Assembly: GCF_034274695.1 (NCBI RefSeq)
Contig: NZ_CP128362.1
Location: 7,442,501-7,506,500 of the forward strand
Length of the DNA stretch: 64,000 nt
DNA from: Chitinophaga sp. LS1
GTDB taxonomy: Bacteria; Bacteroidota; Bacteroidia; Chitinophagales; Chitinophagaceae
Direction: 5' to 3'
Positions within the stretch are counted from its first letter, which is position 1; the number at the start of each line of letters is the position of its first letter. A program made the position numbers and the translations under genes. Below are positions 54,120 through 63,769 of this stretch, piece by piece. The notes below the pieces were generated by a model, which was not told the DNA's origin, did no database searches, and was given only the letters and a program-made list of their open reading frames with translations.

Positions 54120-55460
54120 ATGCTTTATTTTTTGCAGGCAACCACACCTGTACCAAGAGATATACCATTGGATTTACCATTGCCGGAATGGTTATTAGTA
54201 GTACTCCTCGTCATTTCATTTCTGGCTCATATCGTATTTGTAAATCTCATGCTGGGAGGCTCAATTATCACATTATGGGCTGAAATAAAGGGGTTAAAGG
54301 ATAAGGATTATGATACCCTGGCAAATGAAATTGCGAAAACAATAACGGTCAATAAGAGTCTCGCAGTAGTGCTGGGAGTAGCACCGTTGTTAAGTATTAA
54401 TACGCTTTACAGCATTTATTTTTATTCTGCCAATGCACTGACTGGCCTAATGTGGATATCCATCATTCCACTTGTTACCATTGCCTTTTTGCTGACTTAC
54501 ATGCATAAATATACCTGGAAAATTCTGGCACAGAACAAAGCATTACATCTTTCAATTATTGCGGCGGCCGTTGCTGTTTTCCTATTTATCCCATTAATAT
54601 TCCTGGTAAATATCAACCTGATGTTGTTTCCTGAAAAGTGGGGTACAATCAAAGGTTTTATGAGTGCACTGGTATTGCCCAATGTATTTCCACGCTATCT
54701 GCATTTCATTTGTGCATCATTGGGTATCACCGGGCTATTCCTGTTCTGGTATACCGGGAGGAAAAATTATCCTTTCGAGAGTTTTTACTCCCATCTGAAC
54801 AGATACGAAATAAAGAAAAAGGCTTATTCACTTACACTGGCTGCTTCTGCTGCCCAGTTTCTGATAGGCCCATTGGTATTGATGACATTACCCTCAAAAG
54901 GTATCGGCTGGAATCTTATTGGAGTGATCCTGACAGGTGCCGCTATTGCTATTCCTGCAATGATCTGGATATGGAAAGCAATTACCGGACCAGCAGAAAA
55001 AATAGACCGGCATTTTGGCAAAGTTGTATTGGCGTTAGGAACCACTGTTTTATTCATGGGTAGTGGCAGACATATATATCGTGCCAATGCGCTTGCACCT
55101 CACCGACAACTGATGGCTGCCAAAACTGCGGAGTTCGAAAAATTATCTGCTGAAGCAAGAGCTAATCCACAGGAAGAAGAAGAGGAAATGGAAATAGATC
55201 CATCACTGGGTGATGTTGCCAAAGGGGCCGCTCTTTTTAAAGCAAATTGTAGTGCCTGCCATCAGAAAGATACTAAACTGGTAGGGCCACCCATGCTGGA
55301 AATGGTAAGCATTTACCATGATCAGCCGGACAAGCTGAAAGCATGGATCAAAAAACCTGGTAAAAAACGGCCTGATTTTCCACAGATGCCAGCATTCGGC
55401 GACAAATTTTCCGGAGACGATCTGAGCGAATTAGCTAAATATATTTTATCAATAAAATAA
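54120..55460 (+). CDS. Membrane subunit with C-terminal cytochrome c domain (subunit 2)
   Basis: 446 residues. About eight transmembrane helices (23-325), the first region carrying FLAHIVFVNLMLGGSIITLW with His37. A charged linker rich in Glu (EEEEEMEIDPSLGD, about 350-363) leads to a class I cytochrome c domain with CSACH at 377-381 and axial Met expected in PQMPAF near 420. It is paralogous in layout, though not closely in sequence, to subunit 1. Together they look like a two-subunit bd-type or OR-C-like complex. A 55-residue single-TM protein gene follows 6 bp downstream. Confidence 0.65.
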   Translation: MLYFLQATTPVPRDIPLDLPLPEWLLVVLLVISFLAHIVFVNLMLGGSIITLWAEIKGLKDKDYDTLANEIAKTITVNKSLAVVLGVAPLLSINTLYSIYFYSANALTGLMWISIIPLVTIAFLLTYMHKYTWKILAQNKALHLSIIAAAVAVFLFIPLIFLVNINLMLFPEKWGTIKGFMSALVLPNVFPRYLHFICASLGITGLFLFWYTGRKNYPFESFYSHLNRYEIKKKAYSLTLAASAAQFLIGPLVLMTLPSKGIGWNLIGVILTGAAIAIPAMIWIWKAITGPAEKIDRHFGKVVLALGTTVLFMGSGRHIYRANALAPHRQLMAAKTAEFEKLSAEARANPQEEEEEMEIDPSLGDVAKGAALFKANCSACHQKDTKLVGPPMLEMVSIYHDQPDKLKAWIKKPGKKRPDFPQMPAFGDKFSGDDLSELAKYILSIK

Positions 55461-55466
55461 TTATTT

Positions 55467-55634
55467 ATGAGTACCCCAGTTTTTGTGATTGCTACGTTGC
55501 TGCTCATAGGAGCAATTGTACGGCAGCTGATCATCATGTATACAAACCTACTTTCTTTACAAAAGGATGCAGAAATATCAAGAGTGAAAGTGAAAGAAGA
55601 AAAAGAGTATCTTTTTATAAAAGGATTGTATTGA
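55467..55634 (+). CDS. 55-residue single-TM protein, possible CydX-like accessory
   Basis: Starts 6 bp after subunit 2. Residues 5-25 form one hydrophobic helix (FVIATLLLIGAIVRQLIIM), followed by a charged tail (KVKEEKEYLF). A strong terminator lies downstream at 55782. Its place immediately after a bd-like pair recalls the CydX/CbdX small subunits that stabilise bd oxidases, but no sequence homology is evident. A real gene is supported by position, start codon and TM composition only. Confidence 0.55.
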   Translation: MSTPVFVIATLLLIGAIVRQLIIMYTNLLSLQKDAEISRVKVKEEKEYLFIKGLY

Positions 55635-55781
55635 TCAATTATTTTTACTTGACTCTAAGGTTAGAATATGTCGAATCAAAGATGTCATCTGGACTTGGAT
55701 ACTACTGGCTGAAGGTTAATAATCAATCTTATCGTATAAGAATTTTAATCAATAAGGATAATATTACAGGTTGATTAAATG

Positions 55782-55817
55782 CAGGCAAAGATCATAAGGT
55801 CTTTGCCTGTTTCTTTT
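55782..55817 (+). terminator. Terminator of the bd-like module
   Basis: Perfect 10-bp stem CAGGCAAAGA/TCTTTGCCTG, 8-base loop, then TTTCTTTT. It closes the plus-strand cluster; the rest of the 55635-55952 spacer holds no gene. Confidence 0.88.
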
Positions 55818-55952
55818 AATTGAGAATTACAGTAATCCTCCTGCAACAATAATTCGTTCACCGGTCACCAAACCATAAGTTCGGGGTTAGTACGAACCTA
55901 ATGATTCTATAGTGTATGCGGGGGGCCTTTTAAGATTCATAAATACGTTGTC

Positions 55953-57239
55953 TTATTGTATATCCCAAATACCAGCTGAACGTTCCAGATTTACCAATGC
56001 CTCGGCATAACTGAATAATGACTGATAATAGTTTTGCTGCACGTCGTTGTAAGTACGTTGTGCATTTAATACTTCCAATAAAGAAGTTTCGCCACGTTTG
56101 TAACTATATATTTTGCCTGTTAATACTTTTTGTGCTTCAGTGAGCAAACCGCTTTTAAATTGTGACACCTGTTTTTCTGCTGCTTTATAATTAAAGTAGG
56201 ATTGTATTACTTCTGCCTGGATTTGCAATAATATCTGATCGTATTGGACTGCAGCCTGCATGATGGAATATTGTGCGGCTTTCATATCACCTTTATATCT
56301 GTTAGAGAACTTTAATGGAATGGAAATGCCTGCATTGATACTTCTGTAAGCCGGTGTGGGGGCTATGGTATTTGTTGATTCACCGTTATATTGCATACCA
56401 GCTGAAATGCCCAGATCAATTTTCCTGTTGGCCCTGATCAACTGTAAGTTTTTATCGGCAACAGTTTTACTATTAATTGCTGCTAGAATATCAGCCCTGT
56501 TATCCTGTGCGTTAGTGATTAAAGTACCCAATGCGAAATCCCTTTCCAGGTTATCTGAATTCGATATCGGAGTAAGTAATGTATCGGACTGCGCTTTGCC
56601 TGTATTAATACTTAATTGTACTAAAGCAGTTTTCCAATCGGCTTCATTTTGATAAAGACTGTTAAGTAAGCTACCTGCTTCTAATTTCGACTGTCTTGCA
56701 TCCACTTCTGTTATAGCACCTAATTTAAAACGGATAGCATCTGCATCAGCCAGTTGCTCCATGGTAACATAGGAGCTTTGTTGAACCTGTAACAGATTAT
56801 ATTGTTGCAAGGCATTGAAATATGCAATTGTGGCATCTGCCTGAAGATTGCGAAAGTAATCCTGTAACATGGCTTTGCTTAATTGCAACTGGCTTTGTGC
56901 GAGGTCAATTCTTGACTTTCGTTTACCTCCCAATTCTAACGTGCTACCAATACCAGCATTATAACCCTGTCCTAAATGTTTACTGGCTTGCTGATTATCA
57001 TAAAAACCAATAGATAATTGAGGATCAGGGAAAACTTTGGCAGATTCGACACCCGCTTCAGCAATACTGACATTGTATTGCTGTGCTACATAACTGAAGT
57101 TTTGCTTACCTACCAAACTCAAATATTGGGTAAGTGATACCCTTGTTTTCGCAAAACCAGTATCTAGTTGTGCATGTACTCTGGTACAGATGCACAGGAT
57201 TATCCATGTTAATAAAATATATTTCTTATAGAATTGCAT
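55953..57239 (-). CDS. TolC-family outer membrane factor of a metal exporter (CzcC-like)
   Basis: 428 residues, signal peptide about 1-23 (VHAQ). Two OEP-type helical repeats, the first with SLTQYLSLVGKQNFSYVAQQ, the second beginning near NRADILAAINSKTVADKNLQ. The CzcC/CusC branch fits the order adaptor, HME pump, channel. It is 8 bp downstream of the HME-RND gene and the last gene of the operon. It forms the outer-membrane exit of the tripartite pump. Confidence 0.9.
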   Translation of the reverse strand: MQFYKKYILLTWIILCICTRVHAQLDTGFAKTRVSLTQYLSLVGKQNFSYVAQQYNVSIAEAGVESAKVFPDPQLSIGFYDNQQASKHLGQGYNAGIGSTLELGGKRKSRIDLAQSQLQLSKAMLQDYFRNLQADATIAYFNALQQYNLLQVQQSSYVTMEQLADADAIRFKLGAITEVDARQSKLEAGSLLNSLYQNEADWKTALVQLSINTGKAQSDTLLTPISNSDNLERDFALGTLITNAQDNRADILAAINSKTVADKNLQLIRANRKIDLGISAGMQYNGESTNTIAPTPAYRSINAGISIPLKFSNRYKGDMKAAQYSIMQAAVQYDQILLQIQAEVIQSYFNYKAAEKQVSQFKSGLLTEAQKVLTGKIYSYKRGETSLLEVLNAQRTYNDVQQNYYQSLFSYAEALVNLERSAGIWDIQ

Positions 57240-57247
57240 GCACTTTT

Positions 57248-60200
57248 TTATTCGTTGGATGATGAAAACTGTTTATAATCTTTCTTTCCCCATTTACTTT
57301 CCATCATATAGTATAAGGGAGGTAAAACAAATAGCGTGATGGCGGTTGCTACGAAAAGACCATATACAATTACGGTTGCCAGTGGCCTTTGTACATCAGA
57401 ACCTATACCTGTTGCCAGAGATGCGGGTAATAAACCCAATGCCGCAACTGTGGCAGTCATTAATACAGGACGGAAACGGTCTTCAGCACCTTCCACAACG
57501 GCGGTAAGTAAATCATAGCCTTTCTTTCGCAGGTCATTTATGTGTGAAATCAAAATCACCCCATTCTGTATGGCTACACCAAACAATGCAATGAAACCCA
57601 CTGCTGAAGAAACATTCAATGTCATACCTCTGATGTTCAACGCCAGCATACCCCCGAATAATGCCAGCGGCACAATGGATAAGATCAGTCCCGCCTGCCG
57701 GAACTTGCCGAATGCACCATAGAGTAATAAAAACATGATGGCCAATGCCAGTGGAACAATTATCATCAACTTGGCATAAGCCCTGTTTTGGTTTTCAAAT
57801 TGTCCACCCCATATAATATTGTATTTTTCATGATCGTACTTTACCGTTCGTTCAATATTGCTTTGCGCTTCCTTTAAAAAAGCTGTCAGATCATTGCCCC
57901 GCAAATTGAGTTTTACAGTCAAATGTCTCTTATTTAATTCTCTTGTAATAGTGCTTTCTCCGGTGGCGGTTTTTACAGTTGCTATTTGCGACAAAGGAAT
58001 TTTTGCCCCCGTCTGAGAAGTGAGCATCAGGTTCGATATTTTCTCAGGCGTATTTCGGCTTTCTTCATTATAGCGGCAGATAACATCATACACTTTATTG
58101 CCAACAAACACCTGGGATATAGCTTTTCCGCCAATAGCGACTTCAATCAGCTCTCCTACGTCAGTTACATTCAAGCCATAACGTGCCACAGCATCCCTGT
58201 CAACAGAGATCTGTAATTGCGGCAATGGGGGCTCCTGGTCAATGGCTACATCGACAGCACCTTTAATGCTTTTAATGGAGGTCATAACGTTTTCTGCGAT
58301 ATGGCGAGTTTCTTTAAAATCATCCCCATATATTTTTACCACCAGTTCGCTGTGTGCCCCTGCAATCTTATCCATTACACCATCGATCATGGGTTGACTG
58401 AACCCGACAGTATAACCCGGCATGGTGGCATATTCTCTTGCCAGATCATCAATCAGGTCGGCTTTGGTCCTGCCGTTCTTCCATTCACAATATGGTTTAA
58501 TACCAATGCTGCATTCAAAGTGAGAGGCGGTCCATGGGTCGGTACCATCATCGTTACGTCCTGCCTGCACCATCATATAGGTTACTTCATCATACTTCAT
58601 GGTATGCTGCCGTAAGGTATCACTCATTTCTTTCGATTTCTGTAACGATACACCCGGAGGTAGCTGCACCTGTAACCAGATAGAACCTTCATCCAAAGGA
58701 GGTAAGAAATCTTTACCTACGGTGATGGAAAGAATAACTGCACTGATTAAAACAAGTACCAGGGGAATAAATACCCGTTGAGGAGTTTTCATCATTTTTT
58801 TACCACCTTCAAAATAGGCATTGGTCAATTTTTCCAGCCATTTATTGTGGAATAATTTCCGTGGCTTCCGATAGACTGCATAAGCCAGTCCCGGTATCAG
58901 CAACAGTGCAACTGCCAATGCACCTAACAATGCAAAACCAACGGTAAAAGCCATGGGTGTAAACAGTTTCTTTTCAACCCTTTCAAAAGAGAACAGGGGC
59001 AGGTAAGCTGTAATGATGATAACGGTGGAGAACAAAATAGGTTTGGCAACAGCCAATGCCCTTTCCCCTATGGTAGATTCCTGCAGCTCTTCGTTGGGGC
59101 TATCTTCTCTCTTTTTCAAAATGGTTTCCATCATTACAATGGCCCCATCCACAATAATCCCAAAGTCAATGGCGCCAAGTGAAAGCAGGTTTGCCGGAAT
59201 ATTTGTAAAGTGCATCAGGATAAATGCAATCAATAACGCCAGTGGAATGGTGATGGCTACAATTAATGCCCCACGCCAGTTGCCGAGAAAAACAATCAGC
59301 ACAATAATTACCAGACTCATACCTTCCAATAAGGTATGCGATACAGTGTGCAGAGTTGTGTCTACCAGATTAATTCTGTCTATATACGGTCGGATACTTA
59401 CCCCTTCGGGCAATATATTTTTATTAAGGTCCTCCACAGCAGCATGGATACCTTCCAGTACTTTGGATGGGTTCTGGCCTTTTAATAACAATACGATGCC
59501 TTCATCGCCTTCGCTATAATTTACTTTCCTGTCGGTATACCCTAAGATGCCCTTGCGTTCCAGGTTCCCGTATTTTAATGTTCCTACATCATTTAGAAAT
59601 ACGGGAACTCCATTTACTGATTTCACCACTACCTTACCCAGGCCTTCCAACGTTTTTACAAGGCCTATACCCCGCACCACATAACCCAGATCACCTCTAT
59701 TTAATACACTGCCTCCTGAATTGGCATTGTTGTTATTGATAGCAGTCTGTACATCAGTCAGGGACAATTGATATTGTTCTAATTTTCTGGGGTCCAGTTC
59801 TATCTGGTATTGCGTTGTGATACCACCAAAATTGGTAACATCGGCAACACCTGGTACCTGCTTAATACGGGGGATAATCTTCCAGTTCTGCAGGTCGGTG
59901 ATTTCTCTGAGATCGTGGCCTTTGCTCTCTATAATATAACGGTAAATTTCACCTATGGGAGATGTAAGCGGGTCTAATCCGGGCTTCGCGTTATAAGGCA
60001 GGTCCACATCGTTCAGCCTTTCTGAGATACGTTGCCTTGCCCAATAATCCTCAATACCGTCTTCAAACACGATAGTAATAATGGACAATCCAAATGTGCT
60101 TTTACTACGCATTACGTGCATACCGGGCATGCCATTTAAAGCCCTTTCTACAGGAATGGTTATTTGTTGTTCTACCTCTTCAGCAGCAAGTCCCGGAACC

Positions 60201-60352
60201 TGTGTTACAACTTGTGAAGTAACATCTGCGATGTCGGGATAGGCTTCAACAGATAGTTGTGTCCATGAATAATAACCAAAACAGACCAGGAGTATAAATA
60301 ATGCAACAAAAAGCCAGCGTTTTTCTATTGCTGTGAATATTAATTTCTTCAT
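57248..60352 (-). CDS. Heavy-metal efflux RND transporter (CzcA/CusA family)
   Basis: 1034 residues, full length, with the HME signature in helix 4 (AIDFGIIVDGAIVMMET, near 400-416). Porter loops and the symmetrical second half (FIALFGVAIQNGVILISHI) are intact. In a hand comparison with E. coli CusA the three methionines of its Cu/Ag relay (573, 623 and 672) are His, Asp and Leu here. This argues against a CusA-like Cu(I)/Ag(I) pump and favours divalent metals such as Co, Zn, Cd or Ni, though alignment by eye is uncertain there. Second gene of the operon. Confidence 0.9.
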   Translation of the reverse strand: MKKLIFTAIEKRWLFVALFILLVCFGYYSWTQLSVEAYPDIADVTSQVVTQVPGLAAEEVEQQITIPVERALNGMPGMHVMRSKSTFGLSIITIVFEDGIEDYWARQRISERLNDVDLPYNAKPGLDPLTSPIGEIYRYIIESKGHDLREITDLQNWKIIPRIKQVPGVADVTNFGGITTQYQIELDPRKLEQYQLSLTDVQTAINNNNANSGGSVLNRGDLGYVVRGIGLVKTLEGLGKVVVKSVNGVPVFLNDVGTLKYGNLERKGILGYTDRKVNYSEGDEGIVLLLKGQNPSKVLEGIHAAVEDLNKNILPEGVSIRPYIDRINLVDTTLHTVSHTLLEGMSLVIIVLIVFLGNWRGALIVAITIPLALLIAFILMHFTNIPANLLSLGAIDFGIIVDGAIVMMETILKKREDSPNEELQESTIGERALAVAKPILFSTVIIITAYLPLFSFERVEKKLFTPMAFTVGFALLGALAVALLLIPGLAYAVYRKPRKLFHNKWLEKLTNAYFEGGKKMMKTPQRVFIPLVLVLISAVILSITVGKDFLPPLDEGSIWLQVQLPPGVSLQKSKEMSDTLRQHTMKYDEVTYMMVQAGRNDDGTDPWTASHFECSIGIKPYCEWKNGRTKADLIDDLAREYATMPGYTVGFSQPMIDGVMDKIAGAHSELVVKIYGDDFKETRHIAENVMTSIKSIKGAVDVAIDQEPPLPQLQISVDRDAVARYGLNVTDVGELIEVAIGGKAISQVFVGNKVYDVICRYNEESRNTPEKISNLMLTSQTGAKIPLSQIATVKTATGESTITRELNKRHLTVKLNLRGNDLTAFLKEAQSNIERTVKYDHEKYNIIWGGQFENQNRAYAKLMIIVPLALAIMFLLLYGAFGKFRQAGLILSIVPLALFGGMLALNIRGMTLNVSSAVGFIALFGVAIQNGVILISHINDLRKKGYDLLTAVVEGAEDRFRPVLMTATVAALGLLPASLATGIGSDVQRPLATVIVYGLFVATAITLFVLPPLYYMMESKWGKKDYKQFSSSNE

Positions 60353-60375
60353 GAAGATTTGCGTTATTGTGGTTG

Positions 60376-61494
60376 TTATTTTGCATCCAGGAGATAAAAA
60401 CCACCTTCTGAAACAATCTTATCTCCATTGTTTAATCCAGATTGAATGACTATTCTTTCTCCTTGTGTACCCGCAGTTTCCACTTTACGTTTTATATATT
60501 TCCCTGCGGCAGTTTCTATGAAAACAAAACTGGCATCATTCATCTGCAATAAGGCTTTTGATGGAATAAGAATGGCATTAACGGGTGCAACAATGAAATT
60601 TACGGTTACATACATACCCGGTTTCAGTGTATGATCGGCATTATTAGCTTCTATAAGCACTTCTACGCTGCGTGTATCTTCATTGACAATCTCTTTTACA
60701 TGATATACCTTGCCCCGGATATGTTTTTCCGGAAGAGCTGCAATTTCAATATTACAATCATCTAACTCATGGATAAAGCGAATATCTTTTTCTTTTACCT
60801 GCCCAACAATCCAGATCTTAGATAATTCTGCCACTGTGGCTACACTTGCTGCATCGTCTTTTATGAACTGTCCGAGTATTACTTTATTTTCAATTACTTC
60901 TCCGGCGATAGGAGAATGAACTACTAATGCTTGCCCTAATGAAAGATTATCAGGGTTTGCTTTGAAAATTTTAATACCTATTACTGCATTTTCATACTCC
61001 TTTTTTTCTACTTCGTAAGCTGTTTGGGCTTCTTCCAGATCCTTTTGTGTTCCTACACCATTGGCAATTAAATCCTGTTGGCGTTTCAACGTTTTTTCAG
61101 CCTGTTGCATCTGTGATTTTTCCTGGAAGAAAATTTTTTGTGCCGCAATAAAATCAGGGGAGCTTATTTCGAACAGTGGTGTTTCAGGTGTGGTCTTTAA
61201 ACCCAACCGTAAATATGATTTTGTTACTCGTCCCTGAAAGGGTGGAGCTATTTCTGCATATTGAGTTGGGATGGCTTTTACCGTACCGGTGGTCAGCATT
61301 TGCAAACGATAAGGCTCACTTTGAGCAGTTGTTGTTGCAAGTTTGTTTTGCAAGTTTGAATTTTCCGGAATAATGATGGTGTCGCCCAGCAGGGTATAAT
61401 TAATGTTTTCTGTTTCAGCCTGGGGGCTATGGCAGGAGTAGTTAATCAGGAACATTCCATTGAATAACAGTATTGATAATATTTTTCTTTTCAT
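60376..61494 (-). CDS. Heavy-metal RND periplasmic adaptor, lipoprotein (CzcB-like)
   Basis: 372 residues. Lipobox NYSC with lipidated Cys21. Barrel-sandwich-hybrid, lipoyl and hairpin parts: APPFQGRVTKSYLRLG (about 88-103), helical hairpin about 125-165 (KSQMQQAEKTLKRQQDLIANG), a second lipoyl half (VHSPIAGEVIENKVILGQF), then the beta-barrel and membrane-proximal domain ending at DAK. It is the first gene of the operon, 23 bp before the pump gene. A terminator separates it from the two-component genes upstream. Confidence 0.9.
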   Translation of the reverse strand: MKRKILSILLFNGMFLINYSCHSPQAETENINYTLLGDTIIIPENSNLQNKLATTTAQSEPYRLQMLTTGTVKAIPTQYAEIAPPFQGRVTKSYLRLGLKTTPETPLFEISSPDFIAAQKIFFQEKSQMQQAEKTLKRQQDLIANGVGTQKDLEEAQTAYEVEKKEYENAVIGIKIFKANPDNLSLGQALVVHSPIAGEVIENKVILGQFIKDDAASVATVAELSKIWIVGQVKEKDIRFIHELDDCNIEIAALPEKHIRGKVYHVKEIVNEDTRSVEVLIEANNADHTLKPGMYVTVNFIVAPVNAILIPSKALLQMNDASFVFIETAAGKYIKRKVETAGTQGERIVIQSGLNNGDKIVSEGGFYLLDAK

Positions 61495-61541
61495 TTTCTA
61501 ATTGAGCAGCTGTTTAATGAGATTTTGCTCCGCGAAACTAA

Positions 61542-61571
61542 AACAGCCCCTTCGAAGGGGCTGTTAGAATT
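61542..61571 (-). terminator. Terminator between the two-component genes and the metal RND operon
   Basis: Perfect 9-bp stem AACAGCCCC/GGGGCTGTT with a TTCGAA loop, about 46 bp after the kinase stop. On the minus strand TTTTAGTTT follows. The efflux operon therefore has its own promoter. Confidence 0.85.
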
Positions 61572-61611
61572 GCTTTAGAATGTTATTAGAAAATCATTAG
61601 AGATATTAATA

Positions 61612-62979
61612 TCAGATATGAGGCAATGTGATGGTGAAGGTTGTACCTTCGTTTTCTTTGGATAGAACTGAAAGGTTGCCATTATGCAATGCAATGATTT
61701 TTTGGGTGAGAAATAATCCAATACCATTACCATCTGCAATTTTTTTATTTTTCCCCCTGTAAAAAGGAGTGAAAACATGTTGCAATTCTTCATTACTGAT
61801 TCCAATACCGTTATCTGAAAAGCTCAGGAAAATTTGTTTTTCATTGTAAGAAATAGAAGTTATGCTCTGCTTATTGTTTGAAAATTTGCAGCCGTTTTCT
61901 ATTAAGTTTGCAAAGGCCACCTTTAACAGATATTCATTGCCATTTACTGAAATAAAATCATCATTGTCAGTTTCTTTTTCAAAAACGATATTCACCTTAT
62001 AGTCTGGTTGATTGTGAAGTACGTCATTTCGTGCATCTAATAAGATTTCATCCAACCTGACTTCTTTAAAGGAAATTTCTGTTTGATCGTAACTGGCTTT
62101 TGCTAAGTCCAGCAGACTATTGGAAAGACGCATTAATTTCTGAATATCAGAAATAATATGTTCTATTGACTGTTGGTATTCTTTATTGCTTCTTTCTTTT
62201 TGCATTGTAAGCTGCATTTCTGCCAGCATTGCAGTAAGCGGCGTTCTTAATTCATGAGAAATATTTGAAACAAAATGTTTTTGTGCATCAAAAGAATTTT
62301 CAAGCCTGTTAAGCATTTCGTTAAAAGTGATGGCAAGAGCTGCAATTTCGTCTTTCCGGTTCCCTTCCTCCACTCTTAGATCAAGGTTGGTAACGGTGAT
62401 CTTTTTTACCTTTTGTACCAGCGATGAAACGGGTTGCAATGCCTTTTTAGACAGGAATTGTCCGACATAGAATATAATAATTATAGAGAAAAGAAAGGCT
62501 ATAATAATTGTATTTCGAAGATTGGCAAGTTTGGTAAGTCCGTATTCATCTTTTGCGGCAGCTGTTATTACATAATGTTGCCCGTTATGTTCATATAAGA
62601 AACCTACTACCTGTACATCTTCAAGGTAAAATTGAATTTCTTTCTGAACAATAATACGGTCTATCATGTTCTGTGTTTCTTTCACCTTGTCTATTTCAAC
62701 TGCATCATGGTATAATAGATGAAAAGCAGTATCGTAAATGGCTACTTCTTCCTGGAATAAAGCATTAGGTGCATTTTTATAGATGAGTTGTAAAACTACA
62801 GGGGCAACCTTTGTATCAAATAAAAGGTTAGCTTTAGTAGCTGCCTGTTGTTTCAATCTTTTAAAATACTCATCTTCCCTGGTTGCAGAGGAAGTGAAAT
62901 AAACAGTTAATGCAAATGCCAATAATAATGCGGCGACCAACGAAGTAAACAATAGAGTAAGCCTTGTTTTAATTTGCAT
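61612..62979 (-). CDS. Two-component sensor histidine kinase, likely controlling the metal exporter
   Basis: 455 residues. Two transmembrane helices (about 8-30 and 153-175) flank a 120-residue periplasmic sensor domain. Then come HAMP (about 177-230), HisKA with phospho-acceptor His242 in SHELRTP, and a HATPase domain (FANLIENGCKFSNN, SFSDNGIGIS, GNGIGLFLTQKI). The plan is that of CusS/CzcS-type kinases. The metal-binding residues in the sensor domain cannot be assigned. It is 2 bp downstream of the response regulator, so the two are co-transcribed. Confidence 0.9.
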   Translation of the reverse strand: MQIKTRLTLLFTSLVAALLLAFALTVYFTSSATREDEYFKRLKQQAATKANLLFDTKVAPVVLQLIYKNAPNALFQEEVAIYDTAFHLLYHDAVEIDKVKETQNMIDRIIVQKEIQFYLEDVQVVGFLYEHNGQHYVITAAAKDEYGLTKLANLRNTIIIAFLFSIIIIFYVGQFLSKKALQPVSSLVQKVKKITVTNLDLRVEEGNRKDEIAALAITFNEMLNRLENSFDAQKHFVSNISHELRTPLTAMLAEMQLTMQKERSNKEYQQSIEHIISDIQKLMRLSNSLLDLAKASYDQTEISFKEVRLDEILLDARNDVLHNQPDYKVNIVFEKETDNDDFISVNGNEYLLKVAFANLIENGCKFSNNKQSITSISYNEKQIFLSFSDNGIGISNEELQHVFTPFYRGKNKKIADGNGIGLFLTQKIIALHNGNLSVLSKENEGTTFTITLPHI

Positions 62980-62981
62980 TG

Positions 62982-63662
62982 TTAGTCCTGTTTAAAGATG
63001 AAGCCAAGGCCTGGCTTGGTATGAATGAGTTTAACATCAAAATCCTTATCTATTTTCTTACGCAGGTAATTAATGTAAACATCAATAAAGTTGGTTCCTG
63101 TGTCGAATGTTGTTTCCCAAACCTTTTCTGCAATTTCTGTTCTTGACAAAACCCTTTCCGGGTTTTGCATCATATATTCTAAAAGTTTTAGTTCTTTTGG
63201 GGTTAAGGAAATTTCTTTGTTGCTACGTTTTACAATTTTGGTATGCATGTTTAATTCAAGGTCTGCATATTTTAAAATAAAACCCTGTGAATTACTTTTG
63301 CCGTTATTACGCTTCAATAAAGCACGGATCCGTACATGTAACTCTCTTAAGTCAAATGGTTTTAATAAATAATCATCTGCACCTGCATCAAAACCCTCTA
63401 CTTTATCATCGGTGGTTCCTAATGCGGTAAGCATAATAATGGGGGTATCCGGTAGTACGGTTCTGATCTCTTTGCAGAGATCGAGTCCATTCACTTTGGG
63501 CAGTATAATGTCAGTTATAATCAGGTCAAAGCTGTTTTTTAATGCCAGTTTTTTACCTAATTCACCATCGTAAGCAACAGTTACCTCATAAAGGTGCTCT
63601 TCCAATCCCCGTTTGATGAGTTGTGCTACGCGTTCTTCGTCCTCGATAACGAGTATTTTCAT
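62982..63662 (-). CDS. OmpR-family response regulator
   Basis: 226 residues. Receiver domain (1-120) with acidic pocket Glu7, Asp8 and Glu9-type residues (VIEDEE), phospho-acceptor Asp51 in IITDIILP and LKPFD near 101-105. The C-terminal winged helix (about 128-225) has LTPKELKLLEYMMQNPERVLSR and the wing end (GLGFIF). It is the first gene of the kinase operon and probably activates the downstream metal exporter, by analogy with CzcRS/CusRS. No operator was found by eye. Confidence 0.92.
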   Translation of the reverse strand: MKILVIEDEERVAQLIKRGLEEHLYEVTVAYDGELGKKLALKNSFDLIITDIILPKVNGLDLCKEIRTVLPDTPIIMLTALGTTDDKVEGFDAGADDYLLKPFDLRELHVRIRALLKRNNGKSNSQGFILKYADLELNMHTKIVKRSNKEISLTPKELKLLEYMMQNPERVLSRTEIAEKVWETTFDTGTNFIDVYINYLRKKIDKDFDVKLIHTKPGLGFIFKQD

Positions 63663-63739
63663 AAAGTTATATTATTTTACCAGTAGAAATGGAAGCTAAT
63701 AAATATATTATTGATAATCAAAAAGTAAAATTCCAGGTA

Positions 63740-63747
63740 TATATTTG
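63740..63747 (+). promoter_or_regulatory. Candidate -7 element upstream of kup
   Basis: TATATTTG matches the Bacteroidota -7 consensus TAnnTTTG, 22 bp before the kup ATG. A -33-like ATTG lies 26 bp upstream, longer than usual. Confidence 0.35.
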
Positions 63748-63769
63748 AGTACTTTAAACAAGGGAAATA

